Positions 34,323-46,972 of a stretch of DNA of 64,000 nt are shown one piece after another (within the stretch, counting starts at the first letter, position 1; each line of letters starts with the position of its first letter). Source of the DNA: Trissonchulus latispiculum (taxonomy: Eukaryota; Nematoda; Enoplea; Enoplida; Ironidae). The notes under the pieces were generated by a model. It saw only the letters and a program-made list of their open reading frames with translations. It was not told where the DNA came from and made no database searches. The stretch covers positions 1 through 64,000 of the forward strand of contig JASAND010000504.1 in assembly GCA_030248195.1 (NCBI GenBank), read 5' to 3'. The translations under genes and the position numbers were made by a program.

Positions 34323-37300
34323 CTAAATACAGAGCCGATTCGCATTGATCATCATTGTTATGTTCTCAACGTCTAGCACAGCACACAAAGACTGCTGAAC
34401 AACGCCTTGAACCCACTTCGGTTTCCGTTGCCTTGGGTAGTCTTTTACCCAAACGTTTTGGCCCGCGACAAAGGACCGGGTTTGGGCAGAATTAGGGAAT
34501 GTAGCCTTGGGGAGCGGTTTAAGCAAATCGAGGCGGTTACCCAGCTTCCTCCCCATCAACAATTCGGATGGAGACTTGTTAGAGGATAGACTTGGGGTGG
34601 AGCGATAGACAAACAGGAATTTATTCAGTTTTTCTTTGTTCGAGCCGACGGTTCCTTGCAGCCGCTAGAAGGTGTAATTGAAGGTTTGCACAAATCTCTC
34701 AGCTGCGCCATTGGTTGACGGATGGTATGGAGCTATATAAATGTGCTTGATCCCACATCGCTTTGTGTAGGAGTTAAACTGGAACGAGTGAAGCGTCCCG
34801 TTGTCTGTTACAATTTGAGCTGGTAATCCGAACCGGGCAAAAATAGAGGATAGGGTAGGCATGACAATTGAGGTTGTGTTTGTGGCAATGGGGATAACTT
34901 TTATATGGAATTGTTCCTCTAAATTTTGAAGGAATCACAACTCGAAGACCGTTCATCAAACATCCATTTGCGGTGCTAAGTTGATGGCGAATGTTGTAAT
35001 AGGACTAAAGTTCTTTCTCTGTTTTGACTTTCCTGACTTCCCAACCTGACTGCAGTGACTTATACACAGCGCTGAGAACGGAAGCTTTGGCAATATCTTG
35101 ACTTGTAATCGGCAATCCGCTTTCCTGGATGAGGCTTACCGATAGTTGGGCAAACTCAGACTGTCTATTTTGCTGAGCTTCTTCGGGTGGCAAACGGGAT
35201 AAACAATCCGCGTTGCTGTGTTCAGACGATTTCCGATAGACGATGTCGTAGTTTGAAGCCATGAGAATCAGAGCCCATCTTTGTAGTCTAGCTGCAGTTA
35301 TACTAGAGACTCCTTTCTTTTCTCCAAGTATAGGAGTTAAGGGCTTGTGGTCAGTGATGAGATTGAATCTTCTGCCGAACAGGAACTGGTAAAACTTCTT
35401 CGTTCCAAAAATGATGAACAGGGCTTCTTTTTCAATCTGAGAATAATTTCTCTCGGCTTGGGATAGGGCTCTGGAGGCAAAAGCGATTGGTCGTTCGTCT
35501 CCATTAGGGAAACCATGTGATATGACAGCACCCAAACCACATGAAGACGCATCGGTTGCTAACCATTCTGGCAAAGACTAACTAAAGTGACACAGCACCG
35601 GCTTTTCTGTCAACGATTGCTTCAACTTGTTGAAGGCATCGTCGTGCTTGCCTGACCAAACCCAGGGTACTTCTTTATGCAAAAGTGCCTGTAGTGGTGC
35701 AGCTGTTGAGGACATGTCACCAACATACTTACTGTAGTACTGGACACAGCCAAGGAACGATCTTTGCTCTCTATGATCTTTAGGAACTATTATTGCAAAA
35801 AGATGAGGTCATAGTATGAGTCAAAAATAAAAGGAATGAGATCAATTTAGAGATAGCAATGAGATAACTTGCTCCCAAATCCATCGAGCCGACAGGTGCG
35901 GGGTAAATTAGTTCGGATTTGTCCAAATTTAATCCGAGAAAAATTGTAATAACGCGACTACTTGCTGTCAGTCTTGGATCGAATCAACTTTCATTTCTAG
36001 CACCGTCTTTGTTTTCTTTGGCGATGCCTTTATGCCGTCGAAACTGATAATCTGCCATAGATATTCTATCTCTTCCTGTAGAAAGCAGCACTTGTTCAAT
36101 CTGAGACTTATTCCAAAATCACGTAGTCTTTGGAAAACGCTTGCTAAATTCCGCAGGTGTTCCTCTTTTGTCGGGCCGGTGATAACAATGTCATCTAGGT
36201 AGCAGGCTACCCCTGGCAAACCTTGAAGAAACTGCTTCAGGGTCCTCTGCTATATGGCAGGGGCTGAACTAACACCAAACGGAAGCGCTTGTACTGAAAC
36301 AAGCCTTTGACGACGACAAAGTTAATTTTTGGGATTCTTCTGTGAGTTCCATCTGTAGATAAGCATCTCTCAAATCTAAATTTGCGAAGTACTTTCCACC
36401 TTTCAGACAGCTGAGGATTTCCTCAATCCTCGGCAGTGGATACTAATCTACTTCCAGCTGTGGGTTGACCGTAAGGCGTAAGTCTCCACATATTCTGACT
36501 TCTCCAGTTGGCTTCATCACCGAAACAATCTGAGCGGCCCACTCTGATGTTTCTACCTTTGTAATGACTCCTAGCATCTCTAGCCTGTTTAGATCCGCTT
36601 CAATTTTTTCTTTTAGGGCAAAGGGGAATGGACGATGTTTGTGGAAACGAGGTGTGCTGTTCCTTTTTAGCTTCAAATCTGCTGTTGCACCCTTTATCAG
36701 ACCTAATTCGTCTTTGAATATGTCTTCGTAGTTCTTCAGAAGGTCCTTCAGGGTCTGGTTCGTTGTTGTCACTGCGAAGCAATCACCTTGACGTTGTAAC
36801 TGAGCCCAATCAAGTTGAACTTTTGACAGCCAGTTCTTTCCAAAAAGCGAAGGACCAGTGTCAGGAACCACCAGGAGAGGTACCGTAGTTGACTGATTAT
36901 TCGCCTGTATTTCCACATTCTTTCGACATATAATCTTCACCGGATGATTAGTGTAGGTTCTCAGCTTGCACTGACTTCGTTGTGGTTTCGGTTTCCAAGA
37001 ATTTTCTTCCACGTAACTTCGCTCACTAAACTCCAATCTGCTCCTGTATCGACAGCTTGTCCTGTATTGCTTTTCCGTCGATCATTACACTTTGTCTGAA
37101 GTTACTTACCACAAGATACGCCGGAAATTGAATTGACATACAGAATGTCACTGCCGGAGTTAGTGTCCTCCAACTGGTCGTCGCCGACAAGATGAGCTCT
37201 TGTCTGTGGAACGCTTTCGCGATATGCCCTCTTGCCCCACAGATACGACAATCCAATGACTTGGCATTGCAATGATTGGGGTGATGTCCACTCCTTTGCA

Positions 37301-37905
37301 GCGGAAGCAGGTTGTATCGCTTGACTTCTGATTTCTTTGTGGTGGACATGACTTTTGAGTAGGGAATCTCTTCTTGACGTAAGCCACTGAACCACCAGGT
37401 GTGTCGGACGAATGTTGTAGACTTGTGGCACTCTGTTTTGCTGAATGTAGGGCTTGAGCGAGCTCAAAAGCGCAACTCGCGCTCAGCCAACAGACGCTGT
37501 TGGATACGTTTATCCGACAAACCGCATACGAAGCGATCCCGGAGGGCTCTTTCCAGGAATTGCCCATACTCGCATTTTTCCGCTAAATGTCTAAGTTCGG
37601 CCAAATAGGAACTCATGGTTTCGCCAACGGGCTGATTACGTTGATGAAATTTAAAGGTTTCGGAGATTTAAATGTTTGGGATGGAAGTATTTATTTAAAG
37701 CTTCCACTTCGGGGGCTTCGGCGGGTTTGGCGGGGGCAAGGAGATTCCGGAGTAGTTGATACGTGGAAGGTCCAATGCAGCTGATCAAAATATTTTTCTT
37801 TCTGTCATCATCCATAATGTCATTGGCTGCGAAGTAAGCTGACACTCTTTCAACATAACTGTCCCACACTTCAGTGTCCCGTTCAAAGGCTTCCAGTTTC
37901 CCCAC
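34323..37905 (-). pseudogene. Gypsy-type element, gag to integrase, degraded
   Basis: Minus-strand order is complete but broken. A gag fragment lies at 37905-37651, and the matrix/capsid end at about 37570. Zinc knuckles lie near 37320-37240, one split by a frameshift and one with its last Cys changed to Phe. The protease motif Asp-Thr-Gly-Ala is near 37045-37060. RT lies at 37036-35968, with Tyr-Leu-Asp-Asp and frameshifts at about 36220-36440. RNase H at 35574-35005 has all expected acidic motifs (Thr-Asp-Ala-Ser, Ile-Glu-Lys-Glu, Thr-Asp-His-Lys, Asn-Ala-Asp). The integrase core end at 34862-34665 has Thr-Asp-Asn-Gly and Glu in Ala-Ala-Glu-Arg; its zinc finger is deleted. The pol C-terminus is at 34562-34323. 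No LTR pair found. Confidence 0.88.
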
Positions 37906-40900
37906 TGTAGGACTAACTAAACTTTTTAAATAGTTTTGGCTTCATACATATCAGTCATCAGCAGCAGCTGCACTGGATTCATGCGTTTCTAACGAAAGTC
38001 ATATTGTGCGTGTAATGTAATTTTAATATCGGCGCTTATGACCTACTGCGTTAAGGTGCAGCGTGACATTAGTAGTTTTACTGCATTTTGCATGATTACT
38101 CGCCTTGAAACCAGGCAGCCAGCGCCAATAAAACATATAAAAGCTCTTTGTTGTACGAAGATGCTGTTATTATAGGCAGAATGCTTTGATGTTTCTTTTT
38201 CTATCATTTATGAAGTATACAATCTGCATTAGAGCTATTCTAATGGGGGATTCTAATACGACGGAAATGAAATTTACCTCAACACTTTTTGCTACAACTA
38301 CTCTATTTTCGTATATCTTTACAAATAATAATCCATTCCCTGATGTGCTTGCGCAAAGCGCATTAAGGTGTAATGCCAATGGCTACTGCTACATGTATGC
38401 ATAAATTAAAGGAATAGGTTAACTAGGAATTGTTTATTTAATTCTGACTGGCTATGTTTTTCTTTAATAAATACAGTTCTAAATTGCACGTGTAGACTCT
38501 AAATTCGCGAATTATTCGAATAGTACCTCACGAATAGTGACGAATATTCGAATATATACCAGTTTTACTATTCGTGCCCATGCTTAGTGTAGAGGTTATT
38601 GCTTTGCAAATTCTGATCAATTTTTGATGAGTGTCAGACAAGATTTTTTCCTATTCCGGCTGTCATGTGGATCGGATATGCCTCATAATGATGGCTTAAA
38701 ATTAGAGTTTGTGCTAGCAGGAGAGATTAATGCATGACTCTGTGGTCTGTGCTCGTCCAGCCAATAAGCTGAATATAAAAACAGTTAATGTCAGGAAAAG
38801 TTTTTCGTTTCTGCTAATTTTTGTAATAACTTTAGCAGGTTTAGTTTCAAATATGACTTGCGACCTATTCAAGTTACATATTAATGATTGACAGGGGGCA
38901 CCCGTTCCGAATCGAATGATGCCAACCAAGTTAACTGAAATTGCCAAGATGCAATTGCCACTGCAAATTTAGGCTACGTGTGCGTGCATATGTGTGCATT
39001 TTAAAAGTTTGCTGTTTGCTGCAACTTTTTTCCGCACAGCAACCTTTTGCATTAAGTGCTGGCATCAGCCTCGCATTTTCGTTTTCATCTCGTTTCAGTC
39101 GGTTATCAGGGAAGGTTTTTATCAAAGCTTGTTCGTATCTTGAAGGAATTTCACTCTCTTTTGTAATGAAATAACCAGGTGTGCATGTGCTTACACTCCA
39201 TCCAATCCAATACCATTTAGCTTCTCCCTGATGACTGAAGGTGGATTATTTCGCCTTGGCCAAAGGAGCATGTATTTTCTTTTCATTATGATTGTCAAAA
39301 AACGTTTCACCATGAACCAATAAAATGCTAGATTTCGTGCTAACTTTTTGAAAACGAATCAATTAATTCTTTACTTAGTCGATGATAAGCTAACGCGATG
39401 GCACGAACAAAAATTACAAATTTTTTCTCTAAAAAATCACAATTTATATTAAATTTTTGTGTGCAAAAGTGCTGGTTGATACGTGCTGGGCCCTCAAGTA
39501 CCCATTTCTATTGACCTGAAAGTTGATCCGCATGAACCCGCGACATACAACCTACTCTGTGTATAATTGATCGCTTACTTCTGCCAAAAAGCTGAAGGTA
39601 CTTTGTCAAACAAATCATAATCTTAAGATGGTATTGTTCATTTTGTCTAACTTATAGAATCCTTGGTTGAATGTTGGATGCAGTACGATTTGAGCTGTTC
39701 GCTGTGAGGACTCCTTTTTCTCCATATTTTAATTTATTCAGGCCATCTGGTCCTTTCCGGGTTGATTTATGAGGTTTTAGACGACTTGTGCTTGAGATTA
39801 TAAATATAGTTTGACATGTTCAAATGAGTTGGAAAAACGTGACTATCTCACGGGACGTTTTTTGTGGGCTCTTTCCATTTTTTCTGAGGGGAAATTTCTA
39901 GCTAAAGAAAATCTCTTTCGCACAAAATAGGTTTCATAAGCTCTGAGAAATTCTGAAGCATGTAAAAGTGACTGGCCGTCTGCATGTTGTTGGGATGGGA
40001 TGATTTGAGTCTTGTTAAGAAATTCCCTCCCATTGCTTGTATGGCAGAATCTTGGGTCAGTTTAACTAAAATTTGGCATGAATACCTGTTCGGATTTTAG
40101 GTCTAAAATCTGCAAATTTCTATTTTTGAGGCTACGGGAAATAAAAACCCGAATATTCTTAACTGTAAGAATAAAATTAATCTTTAAATCAGTAGTTTTC
40201 ACATAACAATTTTGGAAATGCACATACAAGAGCAATTTTGGTTCAGTTGCTCACAAATTTTTCATCTGTGGCCAATTTCCTAAAAGTCGTGGATTTTCAA
40301 GTGTGAATTTGCAATTTTCAGTGGATTTGCAAAAATTAGCTTAAAACAAGCGGCGGAACATGACCAATTTTTGCAAGTTGCAGCACACCCGATTACAATT
40401 CTTCTAAATTCACGTAGGTTTTCTATAACAAAAAATTACTTACTTTCACATGTTTTGAATGCACTGTAAATCTTGTAGTTGTTATGTCAAAAACTGACAA
40501 TTAGAAATGTTTCAATTTCTAAAATCGTCTTGTTAACGATATTATAATCGATAATCGACATTACTCGCACTTGCAAGTTGTGCCTATTTTGGCAAAATTG
40601 TTTTAGCCATCGTTTATCCCTTTGAAAACCCGCCAAAAATCTAGCACTAACCAGAATACCTACCAGAAGGGTTATTATTTGTACTCGATAGTATCTTCTG
40701 AACATGTGCCATACAACGCAAAGGTGAAAATGAGCGAAATTGGAGATGGTCGAAACTCGATCAAAAAGTACCTCTTTATGGAAACGCTTTCGTTATCGAG
40801 AAGATTTCACTTGTGTCCACAAGTGTTTTGCTTGAATATGGCGAACACATAAGCAGGTTCCCCACAAGCTTTTGCATATATATAGACTGTAAAACTTTGT

Positions 40901-41894
40901 TTTGCGTAATAATTTTCAAAAAGTTCTAAATTTTAGAAAATGTAAAATCTAAAGTTACCTGAAGTTTAACTCTGAAATGCAAATTCTGTATTGGTTTTGC
41001 TTGCAATATATATTTGCTTTAGTGAATAAGCTGTATACTGTTTTATGATTTTCTTTTAGTTTATCACAGGGATTCTTGATTTGGGAAGTTTGCAAGTTTT
41101 ATGGTTTATATATTACTTGTTTTACTATGCAGGCGGACAGGGAATAAAAGTTCTAGTCTGCCACCTAAGTAACTGTACATTAGCAGTTATTGAAACTTCT
41201 CTTTTTTCTTTGACCTTAGGTCATTTCATTTATTATTGCGCCAGAATTATTATTGCATTAAAGGATCTCTTTAACTATTTCCCCCAACTCGTTTGGGGGT
41301 AAAATAGTAAATTGGGGTCATATGTGTTAAGATGTATTTAAAGGTTGAAATAAAAGTGATAGAAGTTATATGGTTGATTCTGACCAATTCTGCATGAAAA
41401 ATAAAATAATCTTCCAGTTCTTTGTGCTCAAATTGAAAATATTTATTTTAAAATCATTTATTAGCTCAAGCTAATTCTTAAATTTAGTATGTACAATGAA
41501 CTGATGCTAACTGTTATCTTTGTTTGGAGGCATCATCTGCGTGTTCTTTGAATATATTATGTATATACATCATCTTTGAATATATTATGTATATACATCA
41601 TCTAAGCCTAGGCGTCGAAGAATATTGTGAACTAAGTTGTAATGCTGCGCTACTTTGGTCAATCAATCATTAGGCCCTTGACTTTCATGTAAAATGGTAT
41701 GTTATTTATCGAAATACACGAAAATCTAGATACATATTATATGCACCATATTCCTTTTTCTTCTATATGCTTTTTCGGTGCGCTGCTTTTTCCAATCGTT
41801 CTTTCTTTTTCAAAACAATTCCACAGTTTATGCAAGTTCTATCTTACAGCTATATATACCTATGTCATCACGGCCCTGGTAATATCCCTTATAT
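37906..41894. other. Non-coding stretch, nothing recognised
   Basis: AT-rich, with short random frames only. A 35-bp string around 40725-40760 (GGAGATGGTCGAAA core) matches the right end of the TTAA element at 31971-33205, so a relic of that family may be here. Confidence 0.55.
41545..41601. repeat. 28-bp tandem duplication
   Basis: Two exact adjacent copies of a TTTGAATATATTATGTATA-type unit. Confidence 0.85.
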
Positions 41895-42159
41895 CAAGAG
41901 TACATATATAATAAGTAAGAGTGTGACAAGCGTCAAGCTCGAAAGTGGCCAGTTCCTGATAAAACGTTTTTGGCTTCAACACATATAAACATACAAGCGA
42001 GTGAGCATACACAAATGTGTACTAGGTACTCATTTGTGGGAGGGGTCACTGAGGTCTAATTTGTGTAGGAGGTCAGCCGTTATCGTGACGATGATGTCAC
42101 CGGCCTTAATAGCTAAGAATGTGACGCTTGTCACATTCTTAGTTATTATGTACTCATCT
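41895..42159. mobile_element. Palindromic MITE copy D, decayed
   Basis: The left end CAAGAGTACAT and right end ATTATGTACTCATC match the family. The GTGTGACAAGCGTC arm is mirrored by GACGCTTGTCAC. Flanking duplication is lost and the element is shorter than the others. Confidence 0.75.
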
Positions 42160-42182
42160 AAGGTTATTCATACGTTCATGTG

Positions 42183-42669
42183 TGAAGTGTATACTAAGAA
42201 GTCTTATGAAAATAATAAGAAATAAGTTTATCCTGAGTTCTGTTCGTCTGTATTGTTAAAAGTAGTTGGCTGTGTATTAAGAAACAGATACACATAAATG
42301 GCGACGAGGGTGGGATTCGAATGCTGAATAAATAAGCTTATTCGAGGACAACGATTGGGACGGTTGGTTTGACTTTAATGCAGTGGATGGCCGGATCCAA
42401 CCGCCGAATGCTCGGCTTCCTATCGCCGATCCTCCCCCTCCACCTGCAAGAGCGATTGGTCCAGTGCGACGTTCAACCAGACCTCGCAGGCTTCCCGAAC
42501 GCTTCCATCCGGTCTCGGGAGAGTTTTTCCGAGAGGATTAGCCCGAGGGGAAGATGAAGTGTATACTAAGAAGTCTTATGAAAATAATAAGAAATAAGTT
42601 TATCCTGAGTTCTGTTCGTCTGTATTGTTAAAAGTAGTTGGCTGTGTATTAAGAAACAGATACACATAA
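42183..42669. mobile_element. Miniature LTR retrotransposon (TRIM) with identical LTRs
   Basis: 487 bp. Two identical 115-bp terminal direct repeats (42183-42297 and 42555-42669) start TGAAGTGTATAC and end ACACATAA. They are flanked by ATGTG on both sides (42178-42182, 42670-42674). A primer-binding site complementary to the 3' end of tRNA-Ser, including CCA, lies at 42299-42321. A purine tract GAGGGGAAGA lies just before the 3' LTR. Before this, one frame reads like the Arg/Pro-rich C-terminus of a Gypsy-type pol and stops at TAG. So it is an internal-deletion derivative that must be mobilised in trans. Transcription would run in the + direction. Confidence 0.92.
42299..42321. other. Primer-binding site, tRNA-Ser type
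   Basis: TGGCGACGAGGGTGGGATTC and three further bases are complementary to a tRNA-Ser 3' end with CCA. It sits one base after the 5' LTR. Confidence 0.85.
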
Positions 42670-42705
42670 ATGTGTGTATGCTAATATTAGTTTCTCTTAG
42701 ATGTT

Positions 42706-42779
42706 TCAGGTACTGAAACTGAAACTGAAACTGGGTTTCAGATTGTACAGGTTTCAGTTTCAGGCACTGAAACTGATAC
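42706..42779. repeat. CTGAAA repeat, left part
   Basis: Imperfect ACTGAAACTGAA repeats and their inverse. It continues after the nested elements at 46558. Confidence 0.85.
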
Positions 42780-42783
42780 TTAA

Positions 42784-45614
42784 GGGGGGGGGACTACTAA
42801 AATCGACTTGCCCCGACTTTGTCCGATTGGCCTACTTTTTGGCGCAGATGTAGAGCATGGGTGTGGTCAAAAAAATATCGGGTACTGAGATCTTAGACGC
42901 CCTCCAGCCGTGTGCAGCTGTGGCATTTATGTGCCCGACCCCCCATTTTTCACAACCACCAACATAATTAATTAAAAATTTCTTCTGGCTAATAGAGACT
43001 AGCTTCAAGGTTGCCACTTGGCAAAATGATTTGGCACATATGTTCGTACCTGCTGAAAAATGCTAGATGTCTGTATCTTATCTGCATCTAAGGGAATTAT
43101 TCTTCAAAGTTGAAGTTTCGTCAAAAAATTCAAAATTTTTGGCTAACGAAAAAAAATTTTAATTCTGGTGCAAGCTTTGAGGCTGTAATTTGGCATGTAG
43201 AGAGGCCCTATATATGTGCACATTTGTGCCCAATGGCGTGGAATTCTGTCGACTGAAAAAATTTTTATGCTGACTTGAATTTTCAAAAATTGTCAAAATT
43301 GCCGTTTTCAGTCTGTCGGATCCTGTACGGAGGCTTTTTGCAGCCATAGAAGTCGCAAACCTTCACTAATCGAGCTCAAATCGTTTGTGGGTGTGTTTTC
43401 GACCACGTTGAGTTCAAATATATCAAAAAATTCAATTTCAAAAAATTTGATTTTTTCCATTTCTGGGGTACCATTGCCCAAAAAAAGCGTTTTTGGAAAT
43501 TTTTGAAGATTAAAGTTGGCATAAAAATTTTTTCACGCGGCAGAATTTCTTGCTATTTGGCACAAATGAGTAGTCCTATAGGGCCTCCTTCTATGCCAAA
43601 TTACAGCCTTATAGCTCGCACCAGTAAAAAAATTTTCCTTTCGTTAGCCAAAAATTTTTAAATTTTTGCCGAAACTTCAAATTTGAAGAGTTATTCCCTT
43701 AGATGCAGATAAGATACAGACTAGTGATGTGGATCGGATCGGATCGGCAGCCAAAATCACCTACCGATCCGATCCGGGCGGCGATCCGATCCGATCCGAT
43801 CCGATCCGATCCGATCCGATCCACCCCCGGATCGGGCCGATCCGATCCGATCCGACCATAATTTTAATTTTCAATTGTAGACACGTAAACTGCTATACCT
43901 TCCCGTTTTCTATTACTTTGCAAAAGTTTTGATCAAACTTCGCATCGGAATTTTATTGAATTATTTTGAAATTCCGTATCAGAAACTTCAGCTGCAGAAT
44001 GCTGTGTAGTTATGTACCTTTAAAAACAACGATTTCCTTTGCTTGGTAGTTCAACATCTAGTGAGGACTATATAAAAAAGATGAAACGTTGAAGAAACTA
44101 GTGTGTAAGACAAAAAATAGGCGTACAAACTTTGGTCATTTATTGGAAGCTTAAGAATACATTTATAGCTTTATAGATTTATAGGCAATGCATATATATT
44201 TTCAAAATCGTTCGGAAAGGAAATCAGGAAACATTTAAAATCAGGAAAAAATTTGGAATCCCGGATTTTATTCACGAAAAATCTAAAACATTCAATGATT
44301 TGCTAAAATTTATGCTAATTGAAAGTTTTATTTCCGTTATCAAATAGAACTGGTTCCGCGGGGTATATAATTTTGCTCTTACAACCGTACATTAACATAT
44401 ATACATTAACACGGGGTCCAATTCTGGGGGAGGTGTCTTTCCCGACTCTGGCGAAGCGAAGGGTTTACCTATCCCTGAAAAATTCCAAAAAGTTGAAAAA
44501 GGTCTACCCCGAAATATGCAAAATTGACAATGTTTCAACATGCTTGGCCAAGATAAGTCTAGAGTGAAGATTTTTAGCGATTTTTAAGAATTTTTTGAAA
44601 AAATCGTTAAAATTTACTGAAACATTAGCAATTTTTGGTAAAAACTGCGTAGTGATCGGCGTCTACCCTTTCCGTCTCGGCGAGGTGCCTGCCAGTTGTT
44701 TGCCGTTCTGATTGTGTCTGCATCCATTCATTTTCCCCCCACGTTATCCTATGCTTGCAACCTTTGCAACCAATTATGCCCCTAATGTTCGGAATTTTTG
44801 GTTTTTCAAAATTTCCGGATTTTAGTTTCTTTAATTCTCACAACATGGTTATCATTTAAAATTTCTTTAATAGAAAACATACCAGAATAAGCACACTCTC
44901 GGCAGTCAGCGTCACTGAATTTAAAATGCGGAGCGGACTGTGCAAAAATTAATTAGCAGAAAATATTAGAGAGCCATTCCATTGAACTGTTTTTACATAT
45001 GCAGACAAAAATTATATATTTATACAGAGAAAGAAAGTAAAGCAAAACGTTAACATCAAAAAATTCACATTAACAACGAAAAATTCAACAATTGAACAAA
45101 ATTCAGATGAAAATTTTGATAATTTCTTCAAAGAAATTTTGTAATGTTGTAAAAATTGGTACAAACTTCCGAATTTTGCGTCATTTGCCGGATCGGCGAT
45201 CCGGAAAAATCAAGCCGATCCGATCCGGCCGATCCGATCCGAAAATTTGTCGATCCGATCCGATCCGATCCGACCCCGGATCGGTCGATCCGATCCGATC
45301 CGCCGATCCGATCCACATCACTAATACAGACATCTAGTATTTTTCAGCAGGTAGGGCCATATGTGCCAGATCACATTGGCGAATGGCAGCTTTGTAGCTT
45401 GGGCCTCGCAGTCAGTAGAAATTTTTAATTAATTATGTTGGTAGTTGCGAAAAACGGGGGGTCGGGCACATAAACGCGACGGCTACACATGGCTGGAAGG
45501 CAGCTAAGATCTCAGTAACCGATATTTTTTTGACCACACCCATGCTGTATATCCTCGCCAAAAAGTAGGCCAATCGGACAAAGTCGGGGCAAACCTTTAG
45601 TAGCCCCCCCCCCC
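42784..45614. mobile_element. TTAA-flanked palindromic foldback element (split)
   Basis: TTAA at 42780-42783 and 45615-45618 bounds termini GGGGGGGGGACTACTAAA and the inverse. The left part 42784-43340 pairs with 45614-45332 and then 43721-43480. Without the inserted hAT element it is a roughly 1.2-kb palindrome with arms of more than 500 bp. No coding sequence. Confidence 0.88.
43722..45323. mobile_element. hAT-like element with GATCCGATCC subterminal arrays
   Basis: 1602 bp with termini TAGTGATGTGGATCGGATCGG-type in both orientations. Perfect 8-bp duplication ATACAGAC (43714-43721, 45324-45331). GATCGG repeats crowd 43728-43856 and 45189-45313. The AT-rich interior has no transposase. It sits inside the right arm of the palindromic TTAA element. 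Confidence 0.95.
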
Positions 45615-45618
45615 TTAA

Positions 45619-46553
45619 GGTCGCACTTCCCTTGCATTCAGTCCACTTTGGAAAGTTATAACTTACCTAATATTGAGAATTAAGCCACATATCAAAATGT
45701 AGCTCTACATCTTCTGCGTTGTTTGGAATCATTGAAACATGTCTACCTATGTATTGGTTGCAAACTTACCAAACTTTCTGAAAAAATTTTAGTCAACAAG
45801 AAATTGGCCGTATTCAACGTGTTTCTGAGATAATTTGCCAGGGTCGGTTTTTTGATTTTGTCAAAATACCGTTTCAGCACACAGAAATTGAGCATTTTCT
45901 GAAAATTTGGCATTTTATCCAACTTTGAAAAATCATTGCTCTTTATTGGAGGCTGATAAAGATAAAAATTAAAAAACCGTCCCGAGAAAATTGTCCAAAC
46001 ATACTATGTGGAATATATCTTTTAGATCCACCCATTGGTTGTGGAGCAATCTTCGGTCAAAAAAATTTGGCCACAATTTGACAAAATCAGTTATTCGCCC
46101 AGAACTTTAGGCTCATTCAGTCTACAGGGCTCTAAATAACCTAATTTGTGCTTCTTTTGAAGCTCTTTAATTTGAGTATAAACTTGTCTACGCTTGTAGT
46201 GTACACTGGCTCCAATTAGACAAAACCTGTTTTCAGCAATATCTTGTCAAAAATAACCAATTTTCGAGCAAAAACTTTTCAAAAATTCACTGCTCAAAAA
46301 CAATAAGAGACTTTTGTCTGAAAGCAAAGTTGTAGAGCACATAATAAGCTTCAAAATGATTACAGTCGCTGGGAATAATTTTCTATATATAGTTCTAGAT
46401 CGTCAACTTTTTGTTTTTCCCTGTACATGATTGTTTTGAAGCTGACGTTTTTACAGAACGTCATTCCCGATGCATTTTTTGAAAATTTGAATGAAATCGG
46501 GCAACAACTGCACTTTCTGCAACTATATATCTGCACGTAAGGGGAGCACGACC
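45619..46553. mobile_element. TTAA-flanked element, 935 bp
   Basis: Ends GGTCGCACTTCCCTT and, inverted, GGTCGTGCTCCCCTT, between TTAA at 45615-45618 and 46554-46557. It was inserted in the CTGAAA repeat, and its left TTAA was then used by the palindromic element at 42784. Non-coding. Confidence 0.8.
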
Positions 46554-46557
46554 TTAA

Positions 46558-46972
46558 ACTGAAACTATTTTGGGATGAGACCAGAAACTGAAACTGAAAT
46601 TGAAACTGAAACTAGCTTGGATGAAGACATGAAACTCGGACTAAAACTAGTTTAAGTCTTTTCTCAAAACATGAAGATTTGAATGTTTTAAGTGGTATTT
46701 CGTTACTCTGTAGTAGGAGTATAAATAATCATAAATTTATGCATTATATTATGTCTCAGTGCTGCAAACTGCAGTTTTTCGAATGAACTGAAACCGAATC
46801 TGAAACTCCGACTGAAACTGACACTATTTTGAGACCCTGACTAAAACAGAAACTAAAACTGACTAATCTGGAAGAAGACCTGAAACTGAAACTGAAACTG
46901 AAACCGTCGTGGACCGCCGAATGAAACTGGACCTGAAACTGAAACGAAAATCGGTTACTGAAACAACACTAG
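46558..46972. repeat. CTGAAA repeat, right part
   Basis: Degenerate GAAACTGAAACT repeats with interspersed unique stretches. This is the continuation of 42706-42779. Confidence 0.8.

Noticed and set aside
43728..45313. GATCGG arrays first taken for satellite DNA
   Set aside because: They lie in inverted orientation just inside termini with an 8-bp duplication, so they belong to one hAT-like element.
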